The notes: a model not told the origin generated them from the sequence alone. DNA of 14,182 bases from CAYJPA01 sp964371945 (GCA_964371945.1 CAYJPA010000110.1:1-14182), one strand, 5' to 3'. Counted from the first letter of the stretch, positions 6,928-14,040 are shown. Made by a program: numbers and translations.

Positions 6928-8115
6928 ATGAGCGAATACCAATATTACGAATTTCGAATGGTCGACCGCTCGCTCAAACGGGAGGAGTTGGCTGAGATCC
7001 GCCAAATCTCCACGCGCGCCGATATCAGCCCGACTTCATTCACGAACTTCTATACCTTCGGCAACTTCAAAGGCGACCAGGTCGAGATGATGTTTCGCTG
7101 GTACGACGCGCATCTTTACACCGCCAATTGGGGAACGCGCGAGCTGATGTTTGCCATGCCGCGAAGCCTGCTCAACACCTCGGCAGCAAAGCGCTATTTG
7201 GTCAACGATCGTGTGAGCATGAGAACGAAGGGCGACCGGATCGTCATCGCGTTCACCACGAATCCAGACGACGGAGGTTGGTACGACGAAGAGGAGTCGG
7301 ACGGCTGGCTAGACAGGCTGATCACGCTCCGGGCCGACCTGATCCTGGGAGACTTCCGCGCGCTCTATCTCGGCTGGCTCTCTGGCATCCAGGAAGAGTA
7401 TGGCCTCGGTTACTTCAACGATGAGGAGAAAGATTACGAGGGCGCTGATCTCGACATCGAGCCGCCGGTTCCGCCTGGACTTCGCCGACTGACGGTGTCG
7501 CTGGAAGCTCTGGTCGAGCTCCTCCGAATCGACCAGGATCTGCTTGCGGTCGCGGCCAAGTCGAGTGCCGATCACTCGTCCGTCGATGTTGCAGCCGCCG
7601 ATATCGGCGCGTGGGTGCGAGGATTCACGGAGGCAGAGAAAGATGTGATCCTGACGCGACTTGTCTCGGGAGAGGAACGGACCCTGGCGCCCGAGCTGCT
7701 CCGGAGATACCGAGAATCCACATCGGGCGGATCACGGCCGGAATACACCGGTCGAAGAGTCGCCGACCTCCTTACGGCCGCAGAAGCCCATGCCGCCGAG
7801 CGAAAACGCCGAGAAGAAGAGATCGCTGCGAAGGAGGCGGCGAAACGAGCGTTGGCGGCTGAACAAGCGCGAGCGGTCTACCTCGACAAACTCTCCGCGA
7901 GGCAAGAAGAGACCTGGCGCCAGATTGAACAGTTCATCAGCACGAGGCAACCGCTCAAATACAAGAGTGCGGTCGAGCTCTTGATCGATCTGCGTGATCT
8001 CGGCGAACGGGACCACGGTTTGGATCGGTTCGAAGACCGCCTGCTCGATCTGCGGAATCGTCACCCGATGAAATGGTCGTTTTTGAAGCTGCTCGACGAC
8101 GTTGGTCTCATATGA
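6928..8115 (+). CDS. Conserved protein of unknown function (395 aa)
   Basis: No function can be named. The N-terminal 190 residues (starting MSEYQYYEFRMVDR, with ANWGTRELMF at 67-76, an acidic loop at 113-127 and EPPVPPGL at 178-185) resemble a widespread uncharacterised family. I recall it often beside SWIM zinc-finger proteins, but that neighbour is absent here. Residues about 278-335 are rich in Ala, Glu, Lys and Arg and should form a long helix or coiled coil. The C-terminal part (about 340-395, ending FLKLLDDVGLI) is a separate small helical region. No signal peptide or membrane segment is seen, so it is probably cytoplasmic. The ATG is preceded by a weak GGGATGAGAAG ribosome site. It lies 95 bp after the deacylase and 56 bp before the GcvPA-like gene, so it may be read through with either. 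Confidence 0.8.
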   Translation: MSEYQYYEFRMVDRSLKREELAEIRQISTRADISPTSFTNFYTFGNFKGDQVEMMFRWYDAHLYTANWGTRELMFAMPRSLLNTSAAKRYLVNDRVSMRTKGDRIVIAFTTNPDDGGWYDEEESDGWLDRLITLRADLILGDFRALYLGWLSGIQEEYGLGYFNDEEKDYEGADLDIEPPVPPGLRRLTVSLEALVELLRIDQDLLAVAAKSSADHSSVDVAAADIGAWVRGFTEAEKDVILTRLVSGEERTLAPELLRRYRESTSGGSRPEYTGRRVADLLTAAEAHAAERKRREEEIAAKEAAKRALAAEQARAVYLDKLSARQEETWRQIEQFISTRQPLKYKSAVELLIDLRDLGERDHGLDRFEDRLLDLRNRHPMKWSFLKLLDDVGLI

Positions 8116-8171
8116 AGAACTGAATCGACGGAATCCAGACGCTAAGACCACTATCGAAGGAGGACTTTCAC

Positions 8172-9569
8172 TTGTCAGAACAACGTGCCATTGCACATCC
8201 GTACATCCCAAACTCGTCGCCCCAAACTCGGGCCGAAATGCTTACCACGATCGGCGTCGAGCACGCCGCCGATCTCTACGACGGCGTGCCCGACCACCTC
8301 AAGCTCAAACGACCGCTGAATCTTCCGCCGGCGTTGACCTCGGAGCGCGATCTTCGCCGCCACGTCCAGGGGTTGCTCAACCGGAACACGCCCGTGTCAG
8401 ACGTGATCAGCTTTCTCGGCGGCGGGTGCTGGCAGCACGACATACCCGCGGTGTGCGACGAGATCAACTCCCGCGCCGAGTTCCTGACCGCCTACGGCGG
8501 CGATACCTACGCCGATCTCGGCAAATACCAGGCGATTTTCGAGTTCCAGAGCATGATCGGCGAGCTCACGGGGTTCGATATGGTCAGCGCGCCGGTTTAC
8601 GACTGGGCCGGCGCCACCACCAGCGCCTTGATGATGGCGGCCCGGATCACGGGACGGCGCAAAGTGCTCGTCCCACAATCGATCTCGGGCGAAAAACTGA
8701 GTCATCTTCGCAACGTGGCGATGTCGCAGGTCGATGCGATCGAAATTGCGTACGATCCGGCAACCGGGCTGCTCGATCTCGCCGATCTCCGCGCCAAGAT
8801 CGGCGACGACACCGGCGCGGTCTACGTCGAGAACCCGGGGTACCTCGGCATCATCGAGCAGCAGGCCGCCGAGATCGGAGAGATCGCGCACCGGCACGGA
8901 GCGCTCTTCGTAGTCGGGGTCGACGGCATTTCGCTCGGGGTGCTGGCGCCGCCGGCTGAATACGGCGCCGATCTCGTCGCCGGTGAAGCGCAGGGATTCG
9001 GCGTGCACATGCAGTACAGCGGCGGGTTGTGTGGATTTATCGCCTCGCGGGACGAACCGCACATCCTGGCCGAATACCCCTATCTGATGGTCAGCATCGC
9101 GGAGGGAACGGTCGAGGGTGAGCTCGGCTTCGGCTGGTCGACCATGGAGCGCACCTCCTACGACAAGCGCGAGCACGCTCGCGACTACGCCGGCACCACC
9201 CAGTGGCTGTGGGGCATCACCTCGGCGGTTTATCTCTCGCTGCTTGGTGCGCAAGGACTGCGCGAGGTCGGCGAGGGCATCCTGCAGCGCTCGCACTATG
9301 CGGCAGCGCAGATCGGAACCGTGCCTGGTGTGCGAGCGCCGCTCTTCAGTGGAGCCTATTTCAAGGAGTTCGCGGTCAATTTCGACGGGACCGGCAAGAG
9401 CGTTCGCGAGATCAACGCCGCGTTGCGAGAGCGCGGCATCTACGGCGGCCACGATCTGAGCGAAGAACGTCCTGAGCTCGGTCAGTGCGCGCTTTACTGC
9501 GTGACCGAAGTGCACACCAAGGCGCAGATCGATCGCCTGGTTGCGTCATTGAACGAGGTGGTCGCATGA
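8172..9569 (+). CDS. GcvPA-like subunit of a divergent glycine-decarboxylase-type P-protein
   Basis: This is a 465-aa homologue of glycine dehydrogenase subunit 1, the half of the split P-protein that lacks the PLP lysine. The overall match is clear: YIPNSSPQTRAEML (11-24), SFLGGGCWQHDIPAV (80-94), QAIFEFQSMIGELTG (120-134) and VYVENPGYLGIIE (217-229). It departs from true GcvPA in motifs that are nearly invariant there. TAYTPYQPEISQG is replaced by TAYGGDTYADLGK (106-118). The QAREQHIRREKATSNICTN region is replaced by MERTSYDKREHARDYAGTTQ (325-344). The TTG start has GGAGG 8 nt upstream. Its stop overlaps the start of the GcvPB-like gene (ATGA), so the two are translationally coupled and should form one enzyme. 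No gcvT, gcvH or lpd is in the window. It may act on something other than glycine; genuine glycine decarboxylase remains possible. Confidence 0.85.
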   Translation: MSEQRAIAHPYIPNSSPQTRAEMLTTIGVEHAADLYDGVPDHLKLKRPLNLPPALTSERDLRRHVQGLLNRNTPVSDVISFLGGGCWQHDIPAVCDEINSRAEFLTAYGGDTYADLGKYQAIFEFQSMIGELTGFDMVSAPVYDWAGATTSALMMAARITGRRKVLVPQSISGEKLSHLRNVAMSQVDAIEIAYDPATGLLDLADLRAKIGDDTGAVYVENPGYLGIIEQQAAEIGEIAHRHGALFVVGVDGISLGVLAPPAEYGADLVAGEAQGFGVHMQYSGGLCGFIASRDEPHILAEYPYLMVSIAEGTVEGELGFGWSTMERTSYDKREHARDYAGTTQWLWGITSAVYLSLLGAQGLREVGEGILQRSHYAAAQIGTVPGVRAPLFSGAYFKEFAVNFDGTGKSVREINAALRERGIYGGHDLSEERPELGQCALYCVTEVHTKAQIDRLVASLNEVVA

Positions 9570-11140
9570 ATTCGCTGCATCAACCGCGCGCCTATCATGG
9601 CGCGAAATGGGACGAGCCGGTCGTGCTCGAAATGGGATCGCCCGGCGAACGCGGCTACATTCCTCCGGCCGTCGAGCCGGAGATCGGCGACGCGGTCGGC
9701 GATCACGATGCGTTGATCCCGGCGTCGATGCGACGCTCGACACCGCCGCGGTTGCCGGAGATGGCGCAACCTTCCGTGCTGCGCCATTATCTGCGCCTAT
9801 CGCAGATGACCATGGGCGCCCACATCACGCCCGATGCCAGCCTCGGTACCTGCACGATGAAGTACAGCCCGCTCGTCAACGAGCAGTTGGCGCGCATGCC
9901 CCAAATGGGCGAACTGCATCCCTATCAGGATGACGAAACCGCGCAGGGGATGCTTGCGATCATCTACAGTCTGGAGCGTATGCTCTGCGAGATCTCCGGG
10001 ATGGACGCCTTCACCTTCCAACCGGCCGGGGGATCGCAGGCGATCTTCGCGAATGCCTGCATCATCCGCGCCTATCACGAGGCGAGAGGCGAAGGGGACA
10101 AGCGCACCGAGATCATCTCGACCTCCTTCTCCCATCCGATTGACTGCGCGGCGCCGGCGGTGGCTGGATTCCGGGTGATCACATTGACTCCGGATCCGAA
10201 TGGCTATCCGGACCTCGACGCGCTCAAAGCGGCGGTCTCCGATCGCACCGCCGGGCTGATGATGACCAATCCCGAGGACACCGGGATCTTCAATCCGAAC
10301 GTCGAAGCGTTCACACGGATCGTGCATGAGGCCGGCGGTCTTTGCGCCTACGATCAAGCGAATGCAAACGGTATTCTCGGCGTCACCCGAGCCCGTGAAA
10401 ATGGGTTCGACCTGTGCCAGTTCAATCTGCACAAGACCTTTTCGGTGCCGCACGGTTCTGCCGGAGGCTCATGCGGGGCGGGCGGTGTGACCGCCGAGCT
10501 CGCGAAATTCCTGCCCGCACCGATGGTCGTGTTCGATGGCGAGCGGTATCGCTGGGATTACGACCGGCCTGAGAGCATCGGAAAAGTGCGGAGTTTCCAC
10601 GGCAACATCCAGGCCGTGCTTCGCTCCTACGCCTGGATCATGGCGCACGGCGCGGAAGGCATCCGCACCGTGGCCGAAACCGCGGTGATCAACAACAACT
10701 ACCTGGCCGACAAGCTCTCCCAGGTACCCGGCGTCACGATTCCGTACGGCGGCAATGGCCACCGTTTGCAGGAAGTCCGCTATAGCTGGCAGTCGCTGCT
10801 CGACGAAACCGGAATCGGGACAGAAAATGTCCGCCGCCGGATCGTCGATTTCGGGCTGCAGGGCTACTTCACCAGCCACCACCCCGTGCTCGTTCCGGAA
10901 CCCTTCACGCTCGAACCGTGCGAGAGCTATTCGCGTTCCGACCTGGACGAGTACGCGACAGTCCTGAACCACATCTCACATGAAGCGCGCACCGAACCGG
11001 AAACGGTGCGTTCGGCGCCGCACGCCGCCGCGATTGGCCGGATTCGCGACGACGACATCAACGATCCCGCGAAGCTTGCGATGACCTGGCGCGGATTCCA
11101 GAAGAAGCGCGGCGTCGCCGCCGGTGTGGTCGCCTCTTGA
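9566..11140 (+). CDS. GcvPB-like, PLP-binding subunit of the divergent P-protein
   Basis: This is a 524-aa homologue of glycine dehydrogenase subunit 2, carrying the catalytic PLP site: predicted Schiff-base Lys290 in NLHKTFSVPHG and the PLP-ring Asp263 in AYDQANANG. SLGTCTMKYSP (92-102) corresponds to the family LGSCTMKYNP, and APHAAAIGRI (484-493) to the usual C-terminal segment. Changes from canonical GcvPB include AHGTNPA replaced around residues 189-197 by SHPIDCAAP, and the glycine loop GGGGPGSGPVG replaced by SAGGSCGAGG (298-307). These suggest an altered substrate or partner site. The start is ATG at 9566, with GAGGTGG 5 nt upstream, inside the stop of the GcvPA-like gene. The stop is one base before the kinase ATG. 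The family reaction is PLP-dependent decarboxylation with transfer to a lipoyl carrier; whether that holds here is open. Confidence 0.88.
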   Translation: MNSLHQPRAYHGAKWDEPVVLEMGSPGERGYIPPAVEPEIGDAVGDHDALIPASMRRSTPPRLPEMAQPSVLRHYLRLSQMTMGAHITPDASLGTCTMKYSPLVNEQLARMPQMGELHPYQDDETAQGMLAIIYSLERMLCEISGMDAFTFQPAGGSQAIFANACIIRAYHEARGEGDKRTEIISTSFSHPIDCAAPAVAGFRVITLTPDPNGYPDLDALKAAVSDRTAGLMMTNPEDTGIFNPNVEAFTRIVHEAGGLCAYDQANANGILGVTRARENGFDLCQFNLHKTFSVPHGSAGGSCGAGGVTAELAKFLPAPMVVFDGERYRWDYDRPESIGKVRSFHGNIQAVLRSYAWIMAHGAEGIRTVAETAVINNNYLADKLSQVPGVTIPYGGNGHRLQEVRYSWQSLLDETGIGTENVRRRIVDFGLQGYFTSHHPVLVPEPFTLEPCESYSRSDLDEYATVLNHISHEARTEPETVRSAPHAAAIGRIRDDDINDPAKLAMTWRGFQKKRGVAAGVVAS

Positions 11141-11141
11141 G

Positions 11142-12266
11142 ATGAGTCATCGAAAACGGCTGGGATTGATCGTCAATCCGATCGCGGGCATGGGAGGCGG
11201 GGTCGGTCTGAAGGGAACGGATAACCCAGACACGCTCCAGCGCGCCCGCGAGCTTGGCGCGATTCCTCGTTCCAGGGCGCGGGCGCGGGTGGCGTTGGAG
11301 GTGATTGCCGATCGCCTCGGCGAATCGCTGGAGATCCTGACCGCACCGGGGACCATGGGCGAGGAGATCGCGGTTTTTGCGGGATTGACGCCGATCGTGA
11401 TCGATCACCAAACCGGCGATGACACGACTCCTGGGGACACACAGCGGTCCGCGCGGAGAATGGTTCGCGAAAGGGTCGATCTACTGCTCTTCGCGGGCGG
11501 CGACGGCACCGCCCGCGATATCTATGAGGCGGTCGGTGTCAACAGCGTAACGCTCGGCATTCCGACCGGGGTAAAAATGCACTCCGCGGTGTACGCGATC
11601 AATCCACGAGCAGCCGGCGAGGCGGCCGCGCGATTCTTGCAATACCCCTCACCGAAAAGCCGGATGGCCGAGGTGATGGACATCGACGAAGAGCAGTTCC
11701 GGATTGGCCGCGTTTCGGCTCGGCTCTTCGGCGCTCTGCTGATTCCGGATCTCTCTGGATTGGTCCAGAATCTCAAATCGGGAAATGGCGGTAGTGACGC
11801 GGCCGCGCTCGCCGGCATCGCCGGCGATGTGATTGAGCGCATGCAAGATGGCGCGCTCTACATTGTCGGGCCGGGCACGACGACGAAGGCGGTCGCCGAT
11901 CGGTTGGGGGTGCCGAAAACCCTGCTCGGAGTCGATCTCTATTGCCGTAGCGAGGTGATTGCCACCGACGTCACCGAAAGTCAGCTCCTTGGCCATCTCG
12001 ACGGCACTCCCGCGCGGATCGTCGTGACCCCGATCGGTGGTCAAGGCTTCCTCTTCGGGCGCGGGAACCAGCAATTGAGCGCGGAGGTGATCAGGCAGGT
12101 CGGTCGGAGCAACATCATCGTGGTCGCAACCCCGGCCAAGATCGCTGGACTACGCGGCGACTCGTTCCTGATCGACACCGGCAACATTGAGATTGACGAA
12201 TTGCTCACGGGCTACGTTCGTGTGATCACCGGCTACCACATGGAGAGCGTCTACCGCGTCGCCTAA
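11142..12266 (+). CDS. ATP-NAD/AcoX kinase family protein
   Basis: This 374-aa protein belongs to the ATP-NAD/AcoX kinase family. The N-terminal LIVNPIAGMGGGVGLKGTD (9-27) is characteristic. The NAD-kinase nucleotide motif GGDGTARD lies at 119-126, followed by LGIPTGVKMHSAVYA (138-152). It is longer than housekeeping NAD kinases (about 250-300 aa). The physiological substrate of this longer branch, named after the acetoin-operon protein AcoX, is not established as far as I know. The ATG lies one base after the GcvPB-like stop, so translation is probably coupled. Only a weak upstream purine run (GGTGTGG) is seen. A GTG at 11124 would add six residues and overlap the previous gene. Its position suggests it acts with the P-protein pair, perhaps phosphorylating an intermediate or a nucleotide cofactor, but that is speculation. 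Confidence 0.85.
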   Translation: MSHRKRLGLIVNPIAGMGGGVGLKGTDNPDTLQRARELGAIPRSRARARVALEVIADRLGESLEILTAPGTMGEEIAVFAGLTPIVIDHQTGDDTTPGDTQRSARRMVRERVDLLLFAGGDGTARDIYEAVGVNSVTLGIPTGVKMHSAVYAINPRAAGEAAARFLQYPSPKSRMAEVMDIDEEQFRIGRVSARLFGALLIPDLSGLVQNLKSGNGGSDAAALAGIAGDVIERMQDGALYIVGPGTTTKAVADRLGVPKTLLGVDLYCRSEVIATDVTESQLLGHLDGTPARIVVTPIGGQGFLFGRGNQQLSAEVIRQVGRSNIIVVATPAKIAGLRGDSFLIDTGNIEIDELLTGYVRVITGYHMESVYRVA

Positions 12267-12274
12267 GGGAAGAA

Positions 12275-12300
12275 GGGCAGACACGGCGGTCTGCCCCTAC
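12275..12300 (-). repeat. GTAGGGG hairpin repeat, copy 1
   Basis: Read on the minus strand: GTAGGGG, then stem CAGAC, loop CGCCGT, stem GTCTG, then CCC. On the plus strand the arms are GGGCAGAC (12275-12282) and GTCTGCCC (12289-12296), a perfect 8-bp pair. It begins 9 nt after the kinase stop codon. GTAGGGGC-type intergenic hairpins of this form are common in Chloroflexota-like genomes in my recollection. Confidence 0.65.
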
Positions 12301-12337
12301 GCGAGGCAAACCATGCAAAGGGTAGGCGGCGACCTTT

Positions 12338-12362
12338 GTAGGGGTCAACCGCCGTGTTGACC
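12338..12362 (+). repeat. GTAGGGG hairpin repeat, copy 2 (inverted relative to copy 1)
   Basis: Read on the plus strand: GTAGGGG, then stem TCAAC, loop CGCCGT, stem GTTGA, then CC. The arms GGTCAAC (12343-12349) and GTTGACC (12356-12362) pair perfectly. Flank and loop are identical to copy 1, but three consecutive stem pairs are changed in a compensatory way. The two copies face each other across 37 bp. Confidence 0.65.
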
Positions 12363-12402
12363 ATTGGATGTTCCGCTCGAGCACGTAGAGACACCGTGTG
12401 TG

Positions 12403-12490
12403 GGAGAGCGTCGTTCCACACCAACAAAGACGATCCATGAACGAGAGATTCTTCGACAAGCTCAGAATGACGGTTGTGGTGTGGCTCTCC
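12403..12490. repeat. Long imperfect palindrome containing a TTCGACAAGCTCAGAATGAC-type repeat
   Basis: GGAGAG (12403-12408) pairs with CTCTCC (12485-12490) and CCACACCA (12416-12423) with TGGTGTGG (12477-12484). ATTCT/AGAAT (12448-12468) pairs inside. The core from 12449 on matches a short repeat frequently seen in intergenic DNA of diverse, often metagenomic, bacteria. Together with the two GTAGGGG hairpins it fills the 280-bp gap between the kinase and the enolase-family gene. No gene is supported in that gap, although an open frame runs into the enolase-family gene from 12364. Confidence 0.55.
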
Positions 12491-12546
12491 GGCTAAGACA
12501 AGACACACCGGGCGAAGAACCAGAACGTGCGGTTTGGAGGCGTTGC

Positions 12547-13641
12547 ATGCGGATCACCAAGGTCGAAGCGTTCCAGGTTGAGATTCCGTTCAAGGTGCCG
12601 TTCGTCGTTTGGCGCGGCGAGCTGCCGGGAAAAGAGCATGTGATCGTCCGAATTGAGACCGATTCCGGCCTCGTCGGCTGGGGAGAGGCGGCGCCCTTCC
12701 TCTTTTATTCGCCCGAAACCGCGATCGATATCGCCGCCCTGATCAACGAAGTACTTGCCGGCGAGATCATCGGCCGCGATCCGCGTGACGTCCGCGCGAT
12801 CTACGAGAGCTTCGGGATGCTCGACGGCCATCACTTCGCGAAGTGCGCGGTCGAGATCGCGCTCTGGGACATCCTCGGCAAGGCCGCCGATCTGCCGCTC
12901 TACCGCCTACTCGGCGGCGCCGTTCGAGACCGCATTCCCGTCACCACGGTTGTCCATTCTACCGAGTCGGCTCAAATGGGAATCGAAGCGACAGAGCTCG
13001 TCCAGAGGGGATTCAGGTCGCTCAAGATCAAGATTGGATTCGGCGCGGATCAGGACGAAGCGATTGTTGCGGCCGTGCGCGAGGCGGTCGGATCGAGCGC
13101 GAGAATCCGGGTCGACGCGGAGGAGCACTACACCACGAAAGAGGCACTGACCATCGCGCGACGCCTGGAGCGGTTCGATCTGGAGTTAATCAGCCAGCCG
13201 GTCGCCCGCACCGATTGGGAGGGAATGGCTTTACTCCGAAACGCGTTGCCGATGCCCGTGCTCGCCGACGAGGGAGTCCATGATCCGCACGATGTGCTGA
13301 CCTGCGTGAAGCATGGTTCGGCGGATATGGTGAACATCAAGGTACTGAAATCGGGCGGGCTGCTGCCGTCACTCGATATGGCCGGCATCTGCCGATCAGC
13401 GCATCTACCGGTGATGATCGGAAGCATGATCGAATCGGGGATCGGCACGCTCTTCAGCGCGCACGTCGCCGCGATCCTCCCAAACGTCTTCTCGACCGAG
13501 CTCTGCGGACCATTGCTGCTTGCCGACGACCTCCTGACGGAGCACCTCCAGATCGAGGAGGGCTCGATCCTGCTCAACGATGAGCCGGGCCTCGGTTGCA
13601 CAATCGACGAAGATCGGCTTCACCACCTTCGCAAGCAGTGA
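12547..13641 (+). CDS. Enolase-superfamily enzyme (mandelate racemase/muconate lactonizing family)
   Basis: This is a 364-aa, full-length member of the muconate-lactonizing-enzyme subgroup. It has an N-terminal capping domain (about 1-125) and a beta-barrel with the subgroup KxK motif (Lys160/Lys162 in LKIKIG). Compared with P. putida muconate lactonizing enzyme, the expected residues line up at a constant offset: metal ligands Asp190 (RVDAEE) and Asp241 (LADEG), Lys265 (NIKVL) and Glu318 (STELCG). The exception is the second metal ligand, normally Glu in an EQP motif, which is Ser216 in ELISQPV. Family reactions include dipeptide epimerisation, racemisation of N-acyl amino acids and cycloisomerisation. 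The specific reaction is unknown and the Ser may alter or abolish metal binding. The ATG has GGAGG 6 nt upstream; an in-frame upstream extension runs through repeat DNA and is rejected. It follows the kinase by 280 bp of repeats, so it may have its own promoter. Confidence 0.88.
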   Translation: MRITKVEAFQVEIPFKVPFVVWRGELPGKEHVIVRIETDSGLVGWGEAAPFLFYSPETAIDIAALINEVLAGEIIGRDPRDVRAIYESFGMLDGHHFAKCAVEIALWDILGKAADLPLYRLLGGAVRDRIPVTTVVHSTESAQMGIEATELVQRGFRSLKIKIGFGADQDEAIVAAVREAVGSSARIRVDAEEHYTTKEALTIARRLERFDLELISQPVARTDWEGMALLRNALPMPVLADEGVHDPHDVLTCVKHGSADMVNIKVLKSGGLLPSLDMAGICRSAHLPVMIGSMIESGIGTLFSAHVAAILPNVFSTELCGPLLLADDLLTEHLQIEEGSILLNDEPGLGCTIDEDRLHHLRKQ

Positions 13642-13816
13642 ATACGGTCGCTGTTGATAGCGCCTTCAAATGATGGGGATTCAATGACTCCGGCACGACC
13701 TCCCACCGTCATCCTGATGCCACGCAGATGGGCAATTCGGCAGCTGCTGCCATGAAAAGCGCGAACGAACGGACCAAGTAACAGCTTGGCGCACATATCG
13801 CTCTCCATGGCTCGGC

Positions 13817-13969
13817 TCAATTCCGTTTGCGCCGTGGCGGAGACTTCTTCTTGAATCTCCGCTTCGTCTCGTACCAGGCATCTTGGCCGGCATGAGTCAA
13901 AAAACCACTGACGAAAAAAGCCACGAGGACTAGGAAAATGGTGGAGATCTCGGAAAAGGAGAATGACAT
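13817..13969 (-). CDS. Small single-pass membrane protein (50 aa)
   Basis: This short frame encodes 50 residues starting MSFSFSEIST. It has a clear hydrophobic helix at about residues 8-27 (with IFLVLVAFFV), a short linker (HAGQDAWYETK) and a strongly basic C-terminal tail (RRFKKK, PPRRKRN). The positive tail predicts N-out/C-in topology in the cytoplasmic membrane. AAAGGG lies 8 nt before the ATG and a strong extended -10 promoter lies 77 nt further upstream, which together support a real gene. It overlaps a longer same-strand frame (13620-13994), which has no comparable features and runs into the 3' end of the enolase-family gene. No known family is recognised. The 175 bp between its stop and the enolase-family gene hold only a small GGCAG/CTGCC hairpin (13739-13751) and a partial TCAGGATGACGGT repeat on the minus strand. 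Confidence 0.55.
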   Translation of the reverse strand: MSFSFSEISTIFLVLVAFFVSGFLTHAGQDAWYETKRRFKKKSPPRRKRN

Positions 13970-14040
13970 ACTTAGAACCCTTTCGGAGGCTCATGCCAAT
14001 TGATTTGGACCAGTGGGGCCGTAAACCAAAGGTTCTAAGT
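13970..14040 (-). promoter_or_regulatory. Structured 71-nt leader of the small membrane protein
   Basis: A perfect 10-bp inverted repeat, ACTTAGAACC (minus strand, 14040-14031) and GGTTCTAAGT (13979-13970), spans exactly the predicted 5' UTR. Its first base falls at the expected transcription start and its last abuts the ATG. Inside, TTTGG/CCAAA forms a second stem (14030-14004 region), with GGCC/GGTC able to extend it. A weak third stem, GGC/GCC, follows. Pairing of the outer stem would cover part of the AAAGGG ribosome site. This could be a cis-regulatory RNA or, alternatively, a DNA operator. It matches no riboswitch class I can recall. Confidence 0.45.

Noticed and set aside
8397..9515. 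372-codon minus-strand frame opposite the GcvPA-like gene
   Set aside because: Antisense shadow with no recognisable motif. The plus-strand gene has a ribosome site, family similarity and a coupled downstream gene.
8172..11140. Plain annotation as gcvPA/gcvPB of the glycine cleavage system
   Set aside because: Homology is clear, but several hallmark motifs are replaced and no gcvT, gcvH or lpd is nearby, so a gene symbol implying glycine cleavage would overstate what the sequence shows.
12275..12362. Short CRISPR-like array or intrinsic terminator between the kinase and the enolase-family gene
   Set aside because: The two repeat copies are inverted, not direct, with no regular spacers, and the hairpins lack a T-run. 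They fit dispersed hairpin repeats better.
13620..13994. 124-codon minus-strand frame at the right end
   Set aside because: It starts inside the structured leader, overlaps the 3' end of the enolase-family gene and lacks protein-like features. The 50-aa frame within it has a membrane helix, a basic tail, a ribosome site and an aligned promoter.
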